Counted from the first letter of the stretch, positions 16,995 through 25,856 are shown. The stretch: DNA of 64,000 nt from Chloroflexi bacterium HGW-Chloroflexi-3 (GCA_002842045.1 PHBX01000002.1:124001-188000); one strand, 5' to 3'. Notes: generated by a model from the sequence alone, not told the origin. A program made the numbers and translations.

Positions 16995-18212
16995 TTATTT
17001 TTCAAAATTTGTTGTTTGTCGCAACAGTGCATTAACAGTCTTTAATAGACCACCAGTCCAAAATGTGAATAAGAAAATAAATATCAATAATCTAAATAAA
17101 ATAAGAATCCATAATCCTTGAAATATATGTCTACCGAGTAAAACTGGCCATTCCAATAAGGAAATTGAGGAAAGTAAAAAAACAATTAGAAACCCTTTAT
17201 GGATAGGGAGGGTTAACAGAATTAATGGAATGAGATAAAGTATCCATTGAGGACTCCAACCAGGAGACCACAAAAAGAATAAGATCCACGTGATCCCAAT
17301 AAATGAAATCATGTTTTTTTTATTTAAATTCTTAATTTTTTTCATTAAGAAAATACCCACCCCAGAAAAAAACACAAAAGTTAACCAAACAGGTATTTTT
17401 GCTGAATTTCCATAATGCTGGTTGATTAAGGATGGATTTAATCGATTTTCAAGGGGGATGAATGCGCCTGTTACCATATTTCCATCAATCAATGCCCATA
17501 TAGTTTCCCAGGAATTCCTGGAAGATTGTGATTTCAAGGATGCTAATGTTAATTCGGGTGAGAAAATGTATAAACAACCCCAAACAAATACTACCATTCC
17601 AACTGCGATAAGAGTTATTTTAAGAAATTTCTTTTTTTCGGAAAATAGGAAAATGGCTGGAAATAACAATAATGGAAACCATTTAGCCAAAATCCCGATA
17701 CCCAGCCATAATCCAACAGATTTTTCTTTTTTAATCATAAGTAAATGGATAGTTATCAAAATGATGGAAACAACAACAAGTTCGAAATACCACCAACTAT
17801 AAGAAATGAACGCAAGAAATCCAAAATAAATAAAACTGGTAAAAACAACATCATTTGGATTTGTGAGTAGATGGCTAGCTATTTTTGAAAATAACCAAAT
17901 GGATATCGCTCCACTTATTGTGATTAAGATATAGAGATAAAAATCGAATAGAAATTGATTCCCCTGAGAAATTATATGGATGACCTCGATGAGAAATGCA
18001 AATAGTGGGGGATATTCAGTCCAGTAATTAAAAAATGGTAATCCTTGCAGACTTGTTACAGAAAAATAATTTGGAAAATCTCCCATTCCATGCAAGTCAG
18101 TGGGAAGCAGGGCTAAATAAAATAATAATCTTCCAGCAAGGAAAAATATTGGTAGGATTTCTGCTGTGGAGATATTCTTCGGCTTCAAGATTGAAGAATT
18201 ACTGAATTTCAT
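16995..18212 (-). CDS. GT87/DUF2029-like polytopic membrane glycosyltransferase
   Basis: 405 residues with about ten membrane helices. The first extracytoplasmic loop contains HGMGDFPNYFSVTSLQG and WTEYPPLFAF, the pattern of GT-C type mannosyltransferases that use polyprenyl-phosphate sugars (aspartate in the first loop, EYPP motif). The start overlaps the stop of the upstream metallo-beta-lactamase-fold gene (ATGA), so the two are coupled. The acceptor and sugar cannot be read. It is the last gene of a five-gene leftward cluster. Confidence 0.78.
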   Translation of the reverse strand: MKFSNSSILKPKNISTAEILPIFFLAGRLLFYLALLPTDLHGMGDFPNYFSVTSLQGLPFFNYWTEYPPLFAFLIEVIHIISQGNQFLFDFYLYILITISGAISIWLFSKIASHLLTNPNDVVFTSFIYFGFLAFISYSWWYFELVVVSIILITIHLLMIKKEKSVGLWLGIGILAKWFPLLLFPAIFLFSEKKKFLKITLIAVGMVVFVWGCLYIFSPELTLASLKSQSSRNSWETIWALIDGNMVTGAFIPLENRLNPSLINQHYGNSAKIPVWLTFVFFSGVGIFLMKKIKNLNKKNMISFIGITWILFFLWSPGWSPQWILYLIPLILLTLPIHKGFLIVFLLSSISLLEWPVLLGRHIFQGLWILILFRLLIFIFLFTFWTGGLLKTVNALLRQTTNFEK

Positions 18213-18841
18213 AAGAAAGGATTGTATTTTTTTTCATACCCAACTGTAGTTTCTGGGCCATGTCCGGATAATAACCTGGTTTCATCCGGCAAGGTCTTAA
18301 TTTCTTGCTCAATACTTTTTAATAATTGTAAATGATTTCCTCCAGGCAAGTCAGTTCTACCAACACTCATTCGAAAAATGAGATCACCACAAAAAACAAT
18401 ATTTTCCTTATTTACATGATAAATGATATGTCCCGGAGTATGACCAGGGGTATATCTGGTATGAATTTCAATATTTCCTAATTGTATAGAATTGAAATTC
18501 TCAAGAAGATGGGTAGGTGTGTACTTGTTTTCAAATGGAAACCCAAAAAGCCTGGCTCCTCCGTGATCATTCCATAATGGAAGGTCGTCCTTATGTAAAT
18601 AAATTTCGGGTGAATGAGATAATTCTGGCATAATTTCGTTAATCCCACTTATATGATCAAAATGGGCGTGCGTACACCAGATTTGTGAAATTTCGTAATT
18701 ATTTTTCTCGGCTTCAACAAGGATTTTTTTACTTCCAAACGAAGGATCAACAATTGCCGCTTTATTTGAAGGGATATCAATGATTAGATAGGAATTGTTT
18801 TCGATAGGTCCAAGGATAAACGGGATTATTTTTATAACCAA
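18209..18841 (-). CDS. Metallo-beta-lactamase-fold hydrolase, glyoxalase II-like
   Basis: 210 residues. The binuclear metal motif THAHFDH is at residues 57-63, with further His/Asp in TPGHTPGH, FCGDLIF and SGHGPET. This is the compact glyoxalase II-like subgroup acting on thioesters or related small molecules. The start is TTG at 18841 with AAAGGA six bases before it; upstream in-frame codons would place the start deep inside the MFS gene. It overlaps the MFS gene by 10 bases and the next gene by 4. Confidence 0.88.
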   Translation of the reverse strand: MVIKIIPFILGPIENNSYLIIDIPSNKAAIVDPSFGSKKILVEAEKNNYEISQIWCTHAHFDHISGINEIMPELSHSPEIYLHKDDLPLWNDHGGARLFGFPFENKYTPTHLLENFNSIQLGNIEIHTRYTPGHTPGHIIYHVNKENIVFCGDLIFRMSVGRTDLPGGNHLQLLKSIEQEIKTLPDETRLLSGHGPETTVGYEKKYNPFL

Positions 18842-19968
18842 TTTGGATCCTTTCTTTTTAATTTTGATAAGTGAATAAAGTTGATTATTCCAACCAGAGC
18901 CAGCCCGATTGCTGACACCCAAAAAATATTCTGAGGATTTTGATTATAAACAATTCCGCAAAGAGGAGGTGCAAGGATTATTGCAAGTCCATTGGCGGTC
19001 TCGATAATTCCATAAGCCAGTCCAGTTTCACGAGAGTGAATAAATTCTCGACTATAAGCAAGCAACATACTGCGAGCTAATCGATAACCACCAAACGAGA
19101 AATAAGCCAAACCATACCATATAAAATTTTTACCAGTAAGCAATAAAATAGGAAATAAGAGTGTGAACGGAAAACTTAATAAGAACCCGGTTTTTGATGA
19201 TAAATGTCCCAGAGTCAATGCAAAGACCACATTACCAATGCTTCCAATCGTGCCTAAATAACCAATTTGTTGCAAATTGATGGATTTGAAATCAATAAGA
19301 TATACAGATGTAAAATTTTGAGTAAAGACCATAAAAAATAAACCAATAAAACCAAAGAATGCAATTCTCATAAATGCATAATTTTTTAATATATTTTTCC
19401 GCTGGCCAAACTCATGGTGTAATTCAACTTTTGGTTTTTCAATCAACAAAATTAAACAGGTTGAAACAAAGAATAAAGTAGCAGCAATGTAATACAAAAT
19501 TTGAAGGTCAAATTGTTGCCCAAAATATCCTCCGATCGTTGGACCAATGACTGCTCCCAGATGAAAAGCTGCTGATGTGAATGTTAAGGATCTTTCTGCA
19601 GACCAATTACCCCTCATAGAAGTAATATAAGCATTCATAGGAGCTAATACAGATCCGGTTAAGCCATATAGCAATAACGCAATAATAAATAAATTTAATG
19701 TTCCTGCGAGGGCCATCAACCAGGCAGAAATCATCCCTAAAATCCATGAAATCCACATGAGTGGTCTTGGTCCAAAACGATCAGAAAGATAACCAGAAGG
19801 AATTTGTGAGATGGTTGTCATGAATCCCATTCCCCCCAAAATGACCCCAATAGCGATTGGATCTGCCCCTAATTGAAGCAGATAAATTGGTTGGAACAGT
19901 AAAAACATCCCTTCACCGATGCCCCACATAAATAATGAAATTGAGACTAATTTTAGGTTTCGGTTCAT
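18832..19968 (-). CDS. MFS transporter
   Basis: 378 residues with about twelve membrane helices. The inter-helix 2-3 loop motif of the major facilitator superfamily is readable as GYLSDRFGPRPLMW near residue 58. The first helix holds FMWGIGEGMFLLF. The protein lacks substrate-specific signatures that I recognise; a drug or metabolite exporter is likely. It lies 11 bases after the esterase gene and overlaps the hydrolase gene downstream. No Shine-Dalgarno is apparent before the ATG. Confidence 0.87.
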   Translation of the reverse strand: MNRNLKLVSISLFMWGIGEGMFLLFQPIYLLQLGADPIAIGVILGGMGFMTTISQIPSGYLSDRFGPRPLMWISWILGMISAWLMALAGTLNLFIIALLLYGLTGSVLAPMNAYITSMRGNWSAERSLTFTSAAFHLGAVIGPTIGGYFGQQFDLQILYYIAATLFFVSTCLILLIEKPKVELHHEFGQRKNILKNYAFMRIAFFGFIGLFFMVFTQNFTSVYLIDFKSINLQQIGYLGTIGSIGNVVFALTLGHLSSKTGFLLSFPFTLLFPILLLTGKNFIWYGLAYFSFGGYRLARSMLLAYSREFIHSRETGLAYGIIETANGLAIILAPPLCGIVYNQNPQNIFWVSAIGLALVGIINFIHLSKLKRKDPNWL

Positions 19969-19979
19969 GGTTATTTAAG

Positions 19980-20738
19980 TTATTGATTTGATATGAAATC
20001 GTAAATTTCTTCAAATACTTGAAAACGATCAGGTTCTCTAATGACAACGTGCCCACTATCATGCACGGTCAGAGTTCGTTTGTTGGAAGATCCATTATTT
20101 TCAAGGATTTTTTGTAAATGGATCAACGGCACGCTTTTATCCTGTGTGGAATGAATATGAAAACTGGGCAATCTTAATTTAGGTAAGGATACCTGGAGTT
20201 GCACAAACAAATCAAGTAATTCAGCAACTGATCGGGTAGGTTGGAAAGGATAATCTACATGGCTTTTTTCTGCTTCCAGATTGTGCCAATCTCCTTGACC
20301 TTTTTCCACTTTTGGCATGATGAGTGCAAATTGTCGAATAAACCGCAATCGCCAATCCTTTTTAGGAATTTCATAAGGAGTTGAGATGGTGATTAAACCT
20401 TCAAACTGTAAATAAGATGCTGTTACACAGGCTAATATTCCACCCATCGAGAGGCCAATGATGAATAATTTTTCAACGTTTGGTCTGATGAAATGGTAAG
20501 CATCCTCAACACTGGCTACCCAATCCTGCCAGTTGCTTCTTTGCATGTCTCCAGGTTCGGTGGCATGACCTGCTAATCTGGGTGCAAGAATAGTAACAGA
20601 TTTTTCATTCAAAAATTCACCCAACCAGCGCATTTCTTTAGGCGAACCGGTAAACCCGTGAACCAGAATACAACCAATTTTATTTCCTGGAAAATAAAAT
20701 GATTCTGCTGTAGGAATTATTCGTGGAAAAATAGACAT
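19980..20738 (-). CDS. Alpha/beta hydrolase, carboxylesterase or monoacylglycerol lipase type
   Basis: 252 residues of the alpha/beta-hydrolase fold. The oxyanion region reads LVHGFTGSPKEM; the nucleophile elbow is GLSMGG; the acid is in HSTQDKSVP and the catalytic His in HDSGHVV near the C-terminus. This matches the Est30/monoglyceride-lipase group acting on short- to medium-chain acyl esters. It begins four bases after the M24 peptidase gene. Confidence 0.9.
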   Translation of the reverse strand: MSIFPRIIPTAESFYFPGNKIGCILVHGFTGSPKEMRWLGEFLNEKSVTILAPRLAGHATEPGDMQRSNWQDWVASVEDAYHFIRPNVEKLFIIGLSMGGILACVTASYLQFEGLITISTPYEIPKKDWRLRFIRQFALIMPKVEKGQGDWHNLEAEKSHVDYPFQPTRSVAELLDLFVQLQVSLPKLRLPSFHIHSTQDKSVPLIHLQKILENNGSSNKRTLTVHDSGHVVIREPDRFQVFEEIYDFISNQ

Positions 20739-20742
20739 TTGA

Positions 20743-21846
20743 TTACCTGATTGTTCGTAATTCTCTAGGCAAATCTGTTATGGATTCAGCGCCATTCTCC
20801 GTGATAACCACATCATCTTCAATTCTTACTCCACCTTTGCCTGATAGATAAATCCCCGGTTCAACCGTAAATACCATTCCGGGTTCAAGAATAGTTGAAT
20901 TCTCTGAAAAGATGTACGGAGTTTCATGTGCTTCCATCCCAAGTCCATGACCGGTTCGGTGGAAAAAGTATTCACCATATCCTGATTGGGATATTACTTC
21001 CCGAGTGGCATCATCGATCGAGCCAGCTGTTACTCCTGGCATTGCTGATTTGAGACCTTTCCGATTGGCTCTCCTAACGATATTTGCAATTTCATAGAAG
21101 ATCGGATCCACATCACCCACGGCAAATGTTCTGGTGATGTCGGATGCATACCCTTCATAATTTGCACCCCAATCGAACAATAATAACTCTCCGGGTTGGA
21201 TTATATGCTCTGACGGGGTTGCATGAGGATCTGCACTATTGGCCCCTGATGCAACGATAGGTAGGAAGGGTAATTCTCCAGAGCCATTTTTTAGTAAGTT
21301 GATAGTTAACAAAGATGCCAATTCTTTTTCTGATTTTCCAATAATTGGCTCTTGCAAAGTATCCAAAAGAGCCCTTTGGGCTATTTGAGCAGCTTTTTTC
21401 ATGAGGAGAATTTCTGATTGATCCTTGATAACGCGAAAACTTGCAAAAACCTCATTAGCAGAAATGATTTCAGATTCAGGTGAGGAAGTTTTTATAAAAT
21501 TAAATTCCAGAAAACGTAATCCAGTTGATTCAACACCAACCTTAGATTTTCCCAATCGTAGATGATCAACTGCAGTTTTAAATACATCACTCCATGTGGC
21601 AGGGTTGTCTCCATATGTGAAAAGTTGATTGGTAGAGAATGATCTTTCGGCCCTTGTAGACTCTAATTTTGGAAGAATAAAAGCAATTTTGCCATCATTT
21701 TTAATGAATAATACTGTGGGACGTTCCATGAGATGAAAATCCAGATTGGTCAAATATCTCATACTGTATCCTGGATTTAAAGCGATTGCATCCAAATTCT
21801 GAGATGCCATCAAGTCAATCAATTTTTTTAATCTTTGTGAATGCAT
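20743..21846 (-). CDS. Xaa-Pro peptidase, M24 family
   Basis: Cytosolic metallo-aminopeptidase for X-Pro bonds (creatinase/aminopeptidase P fold). The N-terminal non-catalytic domain (about residues 1-130) precedes the pita-bread domain. All five metal ligands are visible: Asp in FDWGANYEG, Asp in SDITRTF, His in HRTGHGLGMEAHE, Glu in FTVEPGIYL and Glu in RIEDDVVIT. The length of 367 residues is normal. A GGAGGG Shine-Dalgarno precedes the ATG. It is the first gene of a leftward cluster with esterase, MFS, hydrolase and GT87-like genes. Confidence 0.93.
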   Translation of the reverse strand: MHSQRLKKLIDLMASQNLDAIALNPGYSMRYLTNLDFHLMERPTVLFIKNDGKIAFILPKLESTRAERSFSTNQLFTYGDNPATWSDVFKTAVDHLRLGKSKVGVESTGLRFLEFNFIKTSSPESEIISANEVFASFRVIKDQSEILLMKKAAQIAQRALLDTLQEPIIGKSEKELASLLTINLLKNGSGELPFLPIVASGANSADPHATPSEHIIQPGELLLFDWGANYEGYASDITRTFAVGDVDPIFYEIANIVRRANRKGLKSAMPGVTAGSIDDATREVISQSGYGEYFFHRTGHGLGMEAHETPYIFSENSTILEPGMVFTVEPGIYLSGKGGVRIEDDVVITENGAESITDLPRELRTIR

Positions 21847-21874
21847 TCACCCTCCAAATCCAAATTCGATATTC

Positions 21875-21897
21875 ATTATATATCATCAAAGCTTTGA
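21875..21897 (-). promoter_or_regulatory. Promoter with perfect palindrome upstream of the M24 peptidase
   Basis: A leftward TATAAT (21875-21880) lies 28 bases before the ATG. Just upstream a perfect 12-bp palindrome TCAAAGCTTTGA (21886-21897) occupies the spacer and the downstream part of the -35 region, a plausible operator position. No regulator is known for it. Confidence 0.4.
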
Positions 21898-21934
21898 AAA
21901 ATCATTCATTCGATCCATTAATAATTTCCGTCAA

Positions 21935-22789
21935 TTAATAATTAGTTGAAATGTCTATAAGTCCTCGTTCACGGGCTGAGTGATTACATTTATTAAAAAG
22001 GAAGATAGCGATTAAACCAGCTATCAAGGAAGTTAGCAGTAAAACTAAAATCAAATCAAAATTTGACATCGATGTAAATGTTGGAAAGGCCTTTGCAATA
22101 TTTCCGACCAGCGATCTTCTCAATAATTCCAGCCAATAAGTGATTGGTAAGGCATAGCCAACTGGCCTGAGCCAAACAGGTAAAACCTCCAGTGGGAAAA
22201 TCGCACCTGTAAACAGAAATAATCCGCTAGCAACCACATCACCAATATAATACGAATGCCGAGCTGTAACAAGCGTAATACCTGCTAATAATAGACCTAG
22301 AAGAGCCAACATAAGAATGCCAAGGATGAGGGATAAAAAAAACAACGGCCAATTTGTCTGTTGGAAATCGAAAGGAACTTTTAAAAATAAGAAACCTGCC
22401 AGTAGTGTAATTAACACAGCAAATGACCCGGTAATGAATTTAGCAACACCACGTCCAAAAAGGTATAGAGGAATATTTACCGGGGCAATATAAATATATT
22501 TTAAGGTTCGATAATGTTCCCGATCATCTATGATTGTCCAGGATATTCCCGAAAGAACTGCGGGAACATACTGATAAAAAGCATTACCTAAATATAAATA
22601 CGCAAACATGGGGTTGTTAAAATTTTGATCAGTCACGATTGAATACATGAGAACGAGAATGCTTGCACTCGCTAACGGTTTAATGATCGAATATGTGGCA
22701 AATAAAAAAGGATCAGTCCAATTCGATTCAATCTTCCACCCTAACCAGGAAGCCGATAAAAATGAACGGAGAGAAATTGAATTCTTCAT
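21935..22789 (-). CDS. ABC-2 type transporter permease (second permease)
   Basis: 284 residues with six predicted membrane helices and the ABC-2 family signature region SGAIFPLEVLPVWLR (here FTGAIFPLEVLPVWLRPVGY). It begins three bases after the preceding permease stop codon, with GAAGG as Shine-Dalgarno. With the other permease and the DrrA-like ATPase it forms a heteromeric exporter. The cargo is unknown; drugs, lipids or glycans are all possible. Confidence 0.87.
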   Translation of the reverse strand: MKNSISLRSFLSASWLGWKIESNWTDPFLFATYSIIKPLASASILVLMYSIVTDQNFNNPMFAYLYLGNAFYQYVPAVLSGISWTIIDDREHYRTLKYIYIAPVNIPLYLFGRGVAKFITGSFAVLITLLAGFLFLKVPFDFQQTNWPLFFLSLILGILMLALLGLLLAGITLVTARHSYYIGDVVASGLFLFTGAIFPLEVLPVWLRPVGYALPITYWLELLRRSLVGNIAKAFPTFTSMSNFDLILVLLLTSLIAGLIAIFLFNKCNHSARERGLIDISTNY

Positions 22790-22792
22790 GGG

Positions 22793-23638
22793 TTACCTTC
22801 TGTTCTCGGTTAATCGGCCTTCTCGCACTGCCAACTTTTCAATGTGTGCCAGAAGAAATTTTGCTGCTATTACGTAAACGATAGATAAAACGATAAGGGA
22901 AACGATTTCAATTTTTACACTGAGAAATCCCAAACTTATTCCCGATTTAAAAATTAATTGACGCATTGCATCCAATCCAAGAGTAAGTGGGATTAGTGAA
23001 CCAAATGCTGATCCCCAGAAACCAAGATTTTTCACTGGAAAATACATTCCTGAAATTAAGTAAACTGGCTCAGTTGCCAGATTTGAGAAATGCCATGCTT
23101 CCCGACTTAATAACAGAAAGATCGATGCACTCATCATTCCTAAACCGTATAATGCGATCATACTTAGAGAAAAAATCGCGATTAATTGCCAGAAGCTGAC
23201 TACAAAGTATGAGACATTAAATAGCAGACTTCCAAAAATCATGATGGCGATTGCTCGCAATAGCGTGGCAAACAATCCTCCAAACGCCATACCCAGGAGT
23301 ATCGCCATCATAGAAGCAGGTGAGATGATATACAAAGCTAAATTTCCCTGTTCTTTTTCCCAATACAATTGGCTTGACATACTCCAAAGAATATTCATCC
23401 AAAACGCAGTCATCGCACCACCAACAACGACGAATCCGACGTAATCCTCCGGCGCACCAATAGCACGATAGACGAAAACGTAAGCAGAGACACTTAATAA
23501 CGGGACAAAAATATCAAAAAAAATCCAGGACCTTTCACGTTGCATTCCAACAACCCGGGGATAAGATCTACCAAAAACTGTCATGAGGAATAATTTCAAT
23601 CCTGAATGTTTTTCCAAAATTGGTTCTACCAATGACAT
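22793..23638 (-). CDS. ABC-2 type transporter permease (first permease)
   Basis: 281 residues, six predicted membrane helices. The family region SGMYFPVKNLGFWG near residue 205 corresponds to the loop before the last helices. The start at 23638 (MSLVEPILEK) is chosen because GAGG precedes it by seven bases; an in-frame upstream codon would lie inside the ATPase gene. It begins one base after the ATPase stop. Confidence 0.87.
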   Translation of the reverse strand: MSLVEPILEKHSGLKLFLMTVFGRSYPRVVGMQRERSWIFFDIFVPLLSVSAYVFVYRAIGAPEDYVGFVVVGGAMTAFWMNILWSMSSQLYWEKEQGNLALYIISPASMMAILLGMAFGGLFATLLRAIAIMIFGSLLFNVSYFVVSFWQLIAIFSLSMIALYGLGMMSASIFLLLSREAWHFSNLATEPVYLISGMYFPVKNLGFWGSAFGSLIPLTLGLDAMRQLIFKSGISLGFLSVKIEIVSLIVLSIVYVIAAKFLLAHIEKLAVREGRLTENRR

Positions 23639-23639
23639 A

Positions 23640-24635
23640 CTAAACCTCTTCAATTTTCTGGCCAACTAATTTGATGAATACATCTTCCAGAGATGGCTCC
23701 CTTTTTTCCAAACGAAGAATTCTAAGTGTTTGACGGCTGGTCTCAGCTATTATTTCGGATAGTACGGAATCATCCTCAAGAATGATATCGAGGGTCGTAT
23801 TTTCCGGTTTCTGAGTTAGAGCACAATTTTTTACACCAGTAATTTTCTTAAATTTATCCATATCCAAACCTGATGGAGCGTGTAAATTGATATTAAAAAT
23901 TGCTTCCTTCTGAAGTGTTCTCTTAAGATTTGATGGTGTATCACAGGCGAGAACTTTTCCTTGGTTAATAATTGCAACGCGATCGCATAATTCATCTGCC
24001 TCGACCATGTAATGAGTTGTCAGTAATAAAGTGCGTTCACCATTGTCACTCATCCAACCCTTGATAAATGTGCGCACATCACGAGATGCTCCTACATCCA
24101 AACCAAGCGTTGGTTCATCCAGAAATAAAACTTGTGGATCTGTCAGGAATCCACGAATTATATTCATCTTCTGTCGCAATCCTGTGGATAAATCGGATGA
24201 TTTTGTATTAAGCCGATCTGAAATACCGACGATCTCCGAAAGTTTCTTAATCCTATCATTGGCAACCTTACCATCGATTCCATAAAATTGAGCAAACATC
24301 CATAAGTTTTCCCTTACTGTTAATAAACCATATCCAGATGTTTCTCCACCAGATACCATGTTAATTCGTTTTCGAACTTCTTCGGGCGATTTTTCAACAT
24401 CAAAACCAACGACAGTAGCAATCCCGGTGGTTGGAGATAATAATGTGGTTAGAATTTTGATTAAGGTTGTTTTACCTGCACCATTCGGTCCTAATAATCC
24501 AAATAATTCACCCTTTTTTATGTTCAAATTGACATTTTCCAAAGCTGATAATTCTTTGAATTTTTCTTTTCGATTGTTACGGATTTTATAGATACGACCC
24601 AGATTTCTTGCTTCGATTGCTACATAATTTTTCAT
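23640..24635 (-). CDS. ABC transporter ATPase, DrrA/CcmA-like
   Basis: 331 residues: an ABC ATPase followed by the C-terminal regulatory domain typical of DrrA-type exporter ATPases. Walker A is GPNGAGKTT near residue 50; the signature is LSTGLRQKMNI rather than LSGGQ, a common form in this subgroup; Walker B is LFLDEPTLGLD and the switch His lies in TTHYM. It leads a three-gene leftward operon with two ABC-2 permeases. AAAGGA precedes the ATG. Confidence 0.92.
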   Translation of the reverse strand: MKNYVAIEARNLGRIYKIRNNRKEKFKELSALENVNLNIKKGELFGLLGPNGAGKTTLIKILTTLLSPTTGIATVVGFDVEKSPEEVRKRINMVSGGETSGYGLLTVRENLWMFAQFYGIDGKVANDRIKKLSEIVGISDRLNTKSSDLSTGLRQKMNIIRGFLTDPQVLFLDEPTLGLDVGASRDVRTFIKGWMSDNGERTLLLTTHYMVEADELCDRVAIINQGKVLACDTPSNLKRTLQKEAIFNINLHAPSGLDMDKFKKITGVKNCALTQKPENTTLDIILEDDSVLSEIIAETSRQTLRILRLEKREPSLEDVFIKLVGQKIEEV

Positions 24636-24669
24636 TATGGATCCTTTAAGTCTCGATGTTTGTACTTTT

Positions 24670-24710
24670 TGTAATGGAATTACATTCTAATTTAATGCTT
24701 GGAGATTATA
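24670..24710 (-). promoter_or_regulatory. Promoter and inverted-repeat operator candidate of the ABC exporter operon
   Basis: Reading leftward, TATAAT is at 24705-24710. Downstream, within the leader, lies a perfect inverted repeat TGTAAT-GGA-ATTACA (24670-24684). A repressor bound there could block elongation or early initiation. The rest of the 24636-24820 gap is A/T-rich, apart from the tRNA promoter. Confidence 0.42.
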
Positions 24711-24773
24711 TCGCAATTAATTAAATCCCTTAAAAATTAATTATGTTTTTCATAATGGCTAATTCTTAATCTC

Positions 24774-24802
24774 TTGACACAGGTCTTTCTTCGGAGTAGA
24801 AT
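24774..24802 (+). promoter_or_regulatory. Consensus sigma-70-type promoter of the tRNA-Ala genes
   Basis: TTGACA (24774-24779), exactly 17 bases, TAGAAT (24797-24802). Start of transcription would fall about 12 bases before the first tRNA. It is the only full-consensus -35 noticed in the window. Confidence 0.85.
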
Positions 24803-24820
24803 TTCACTCACCCTGAAAGA

Positions 24821-24893
24821 GGGCCTGTAGCGCAGTTGGGAGCGCGCTTCAATCGCACTGAAGAGGCCGAGGGTTCGAATCCCTCCAGGTCCA
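24821..24893 (+). tRNA. tRNA-Ala, anticodon CGC
   Basis: 73 bases folding into a full cloverleaf. The acceptor stem GGGCCTG pairs with CAGGTCC and includes the G3-U70 pair that marks alanine tRNAs. The anticodon stem CTTCA/TGAAG encloses loop ATCGCAC, giving anticodon CGC, which reads GCG. The T arm holds GGTTCGAAT. The discriminator is A and the CCA end is not encoded. Confidence 0.95.
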
Positions 24894-24942
24894 CTTAGGT
24901 GCAACCTCTTGAAATTCGGATCAGGTTAACAATTGATAAAAT

Positions 24943-25015
24943 GGGCCCATAGCGCAGTTGGGAGCGCGTCTCAATGGCATTGAGAAGGCCGAGGGTTCGA
25001 ATCCCTCTGGGTCCA
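24943..25015 (+). tRNA. tRNA-Ala, anticodon GGC
   Basis: 73 bases, 49 bases after the first tRNA. The acceptor stem GGGCCCA/TGGGTCC again has G3-U70. The anticodon stem TCTCA/TGAGA encloses ATGGCAT, giving anticodon GGC for GCC and GCU codons. The D and T arms are nearly identical to those of the upstream tRNA, so the pair looks like a duplication with a changed anticodon arm. CCA is not encoded. Confidence 0.95.
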
Positions 25016-25035
25016 CTTCAATTTTTTTATACCAG

Positions 25036-25073
25036 ACACCAAAGATGATATTATTATCCAAGGTGTTTTTTTA
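25036..25073 (+). terminator. Terminator of the tRNA-Ala transcript
   Basis: ACACC (25036-25040) pairs with GGTGT (25062-25066), with a further small stem GATGA/TTATC inside, followed by a run of seven T. It lies 20 bases after the second tRNA. Confidence 0.65.
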
Positions 25074-25124
25074 TTAATCTCAAAAATTTACAGTTCCAAT
25101 TTTATTTTATTTAAGGAGTCAAAC

Positions 25125-25808
25125 ATGCGATTTGAAGAATGTAATTGGATGGATATTGAAAATTACCTGAAGCAGGATGACCGAGTTATTTTGGTCGTTG
25201 GTGCTTGTGAACAGCATGCTTATTTAAGTCTCTTGACAGATACCAGAATCCCACTGGCTTTGGCAGATGCAGTTTCAACAGAAACTGGGGTTGTTGTTGC
25301 TCCTGTCATTAATTTTGGAATTTCTCCTTATTTCTTAAGTTATCCGGGAACCATTAGTTTACGTACTAGCACGTTAATGGATGTTGTTCAGGATGTAATT
25401 GATAGTCTTTATAATTATGGATTTAAGAAAATATTAATTTTGAATGGACATGGCGGAAATGATCCTGTAAAGGGTAGATTAAATGAATTACTAAATAAAT
25501 ATTCAGATCTTCGGGTTATCTGGTATGCATGGTGGCAATCTCATAGTGTTGAAAAAATTGCAATTGAAAAAGATATTAAACCCGCGCACGCAAATTGGTT
25601 GGAAGCTTTTCCATTTACCAGGGTTGGAGAGTTGCCAGGAACAGAAAAAATCCCACCGCATTATCAAGGATTATTAAGTTCTGAGGGTACTAAGAGCGTT
25701 TTTCAGGATGGTTCATTTGGCGGTCCTTACGAAGTGGATAATTCAATAATGAATGAAATATTTTATGCTTCTTATCTGGATATTCTAAATTTATTGAAAT
25801 TTGAGTGA
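25125..25808 (+). CDS. Creatininase-family amidohydrolase
   Basis: 227 residues. The metal-binding pattern of the creatininase/MftE/FAPy-amidohydrolase fold is visible: Glu, His and Asp in GACEQHAYLSLLTD (residues about 29-42) and NGHGGN near residue 108. Instead of the usual HAGExET near the C-terminal third there is HANWLEAF, so the second-metal environment may differ. AAGGAG stands six bases before the ATG. The substrate is unknown; family members cut cyclic or linear amides or remove terminal residues from peptides. It lies after the tRNA genes and before cydDC. Confidence 0.82.
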   Translation: MRFEECNWMDIENYLKQDDRVILVVGACEQHAYLSLLTDTRIPLALADAVSTETGVVVAPVINFGISPYFLSYPGTISLRTSTLMDVVQDVIDSLYNYGFKKILILNGHGGNDPVKGRLNELLNKYSDLRVIWYAWWQSHSVEKIAIEKDIKPAHANWLEAFPFTRVGELPGTEKIPPHYQGLLSSEGTKSVFQDGSFGGPYEVDNSIMNEIFYASYLDILNLLKFE

Positions 25809-25856
25809 AATTTTGAAAATCGATTGAAAATTCAGGGTCAATAGGAATTTCTGATA

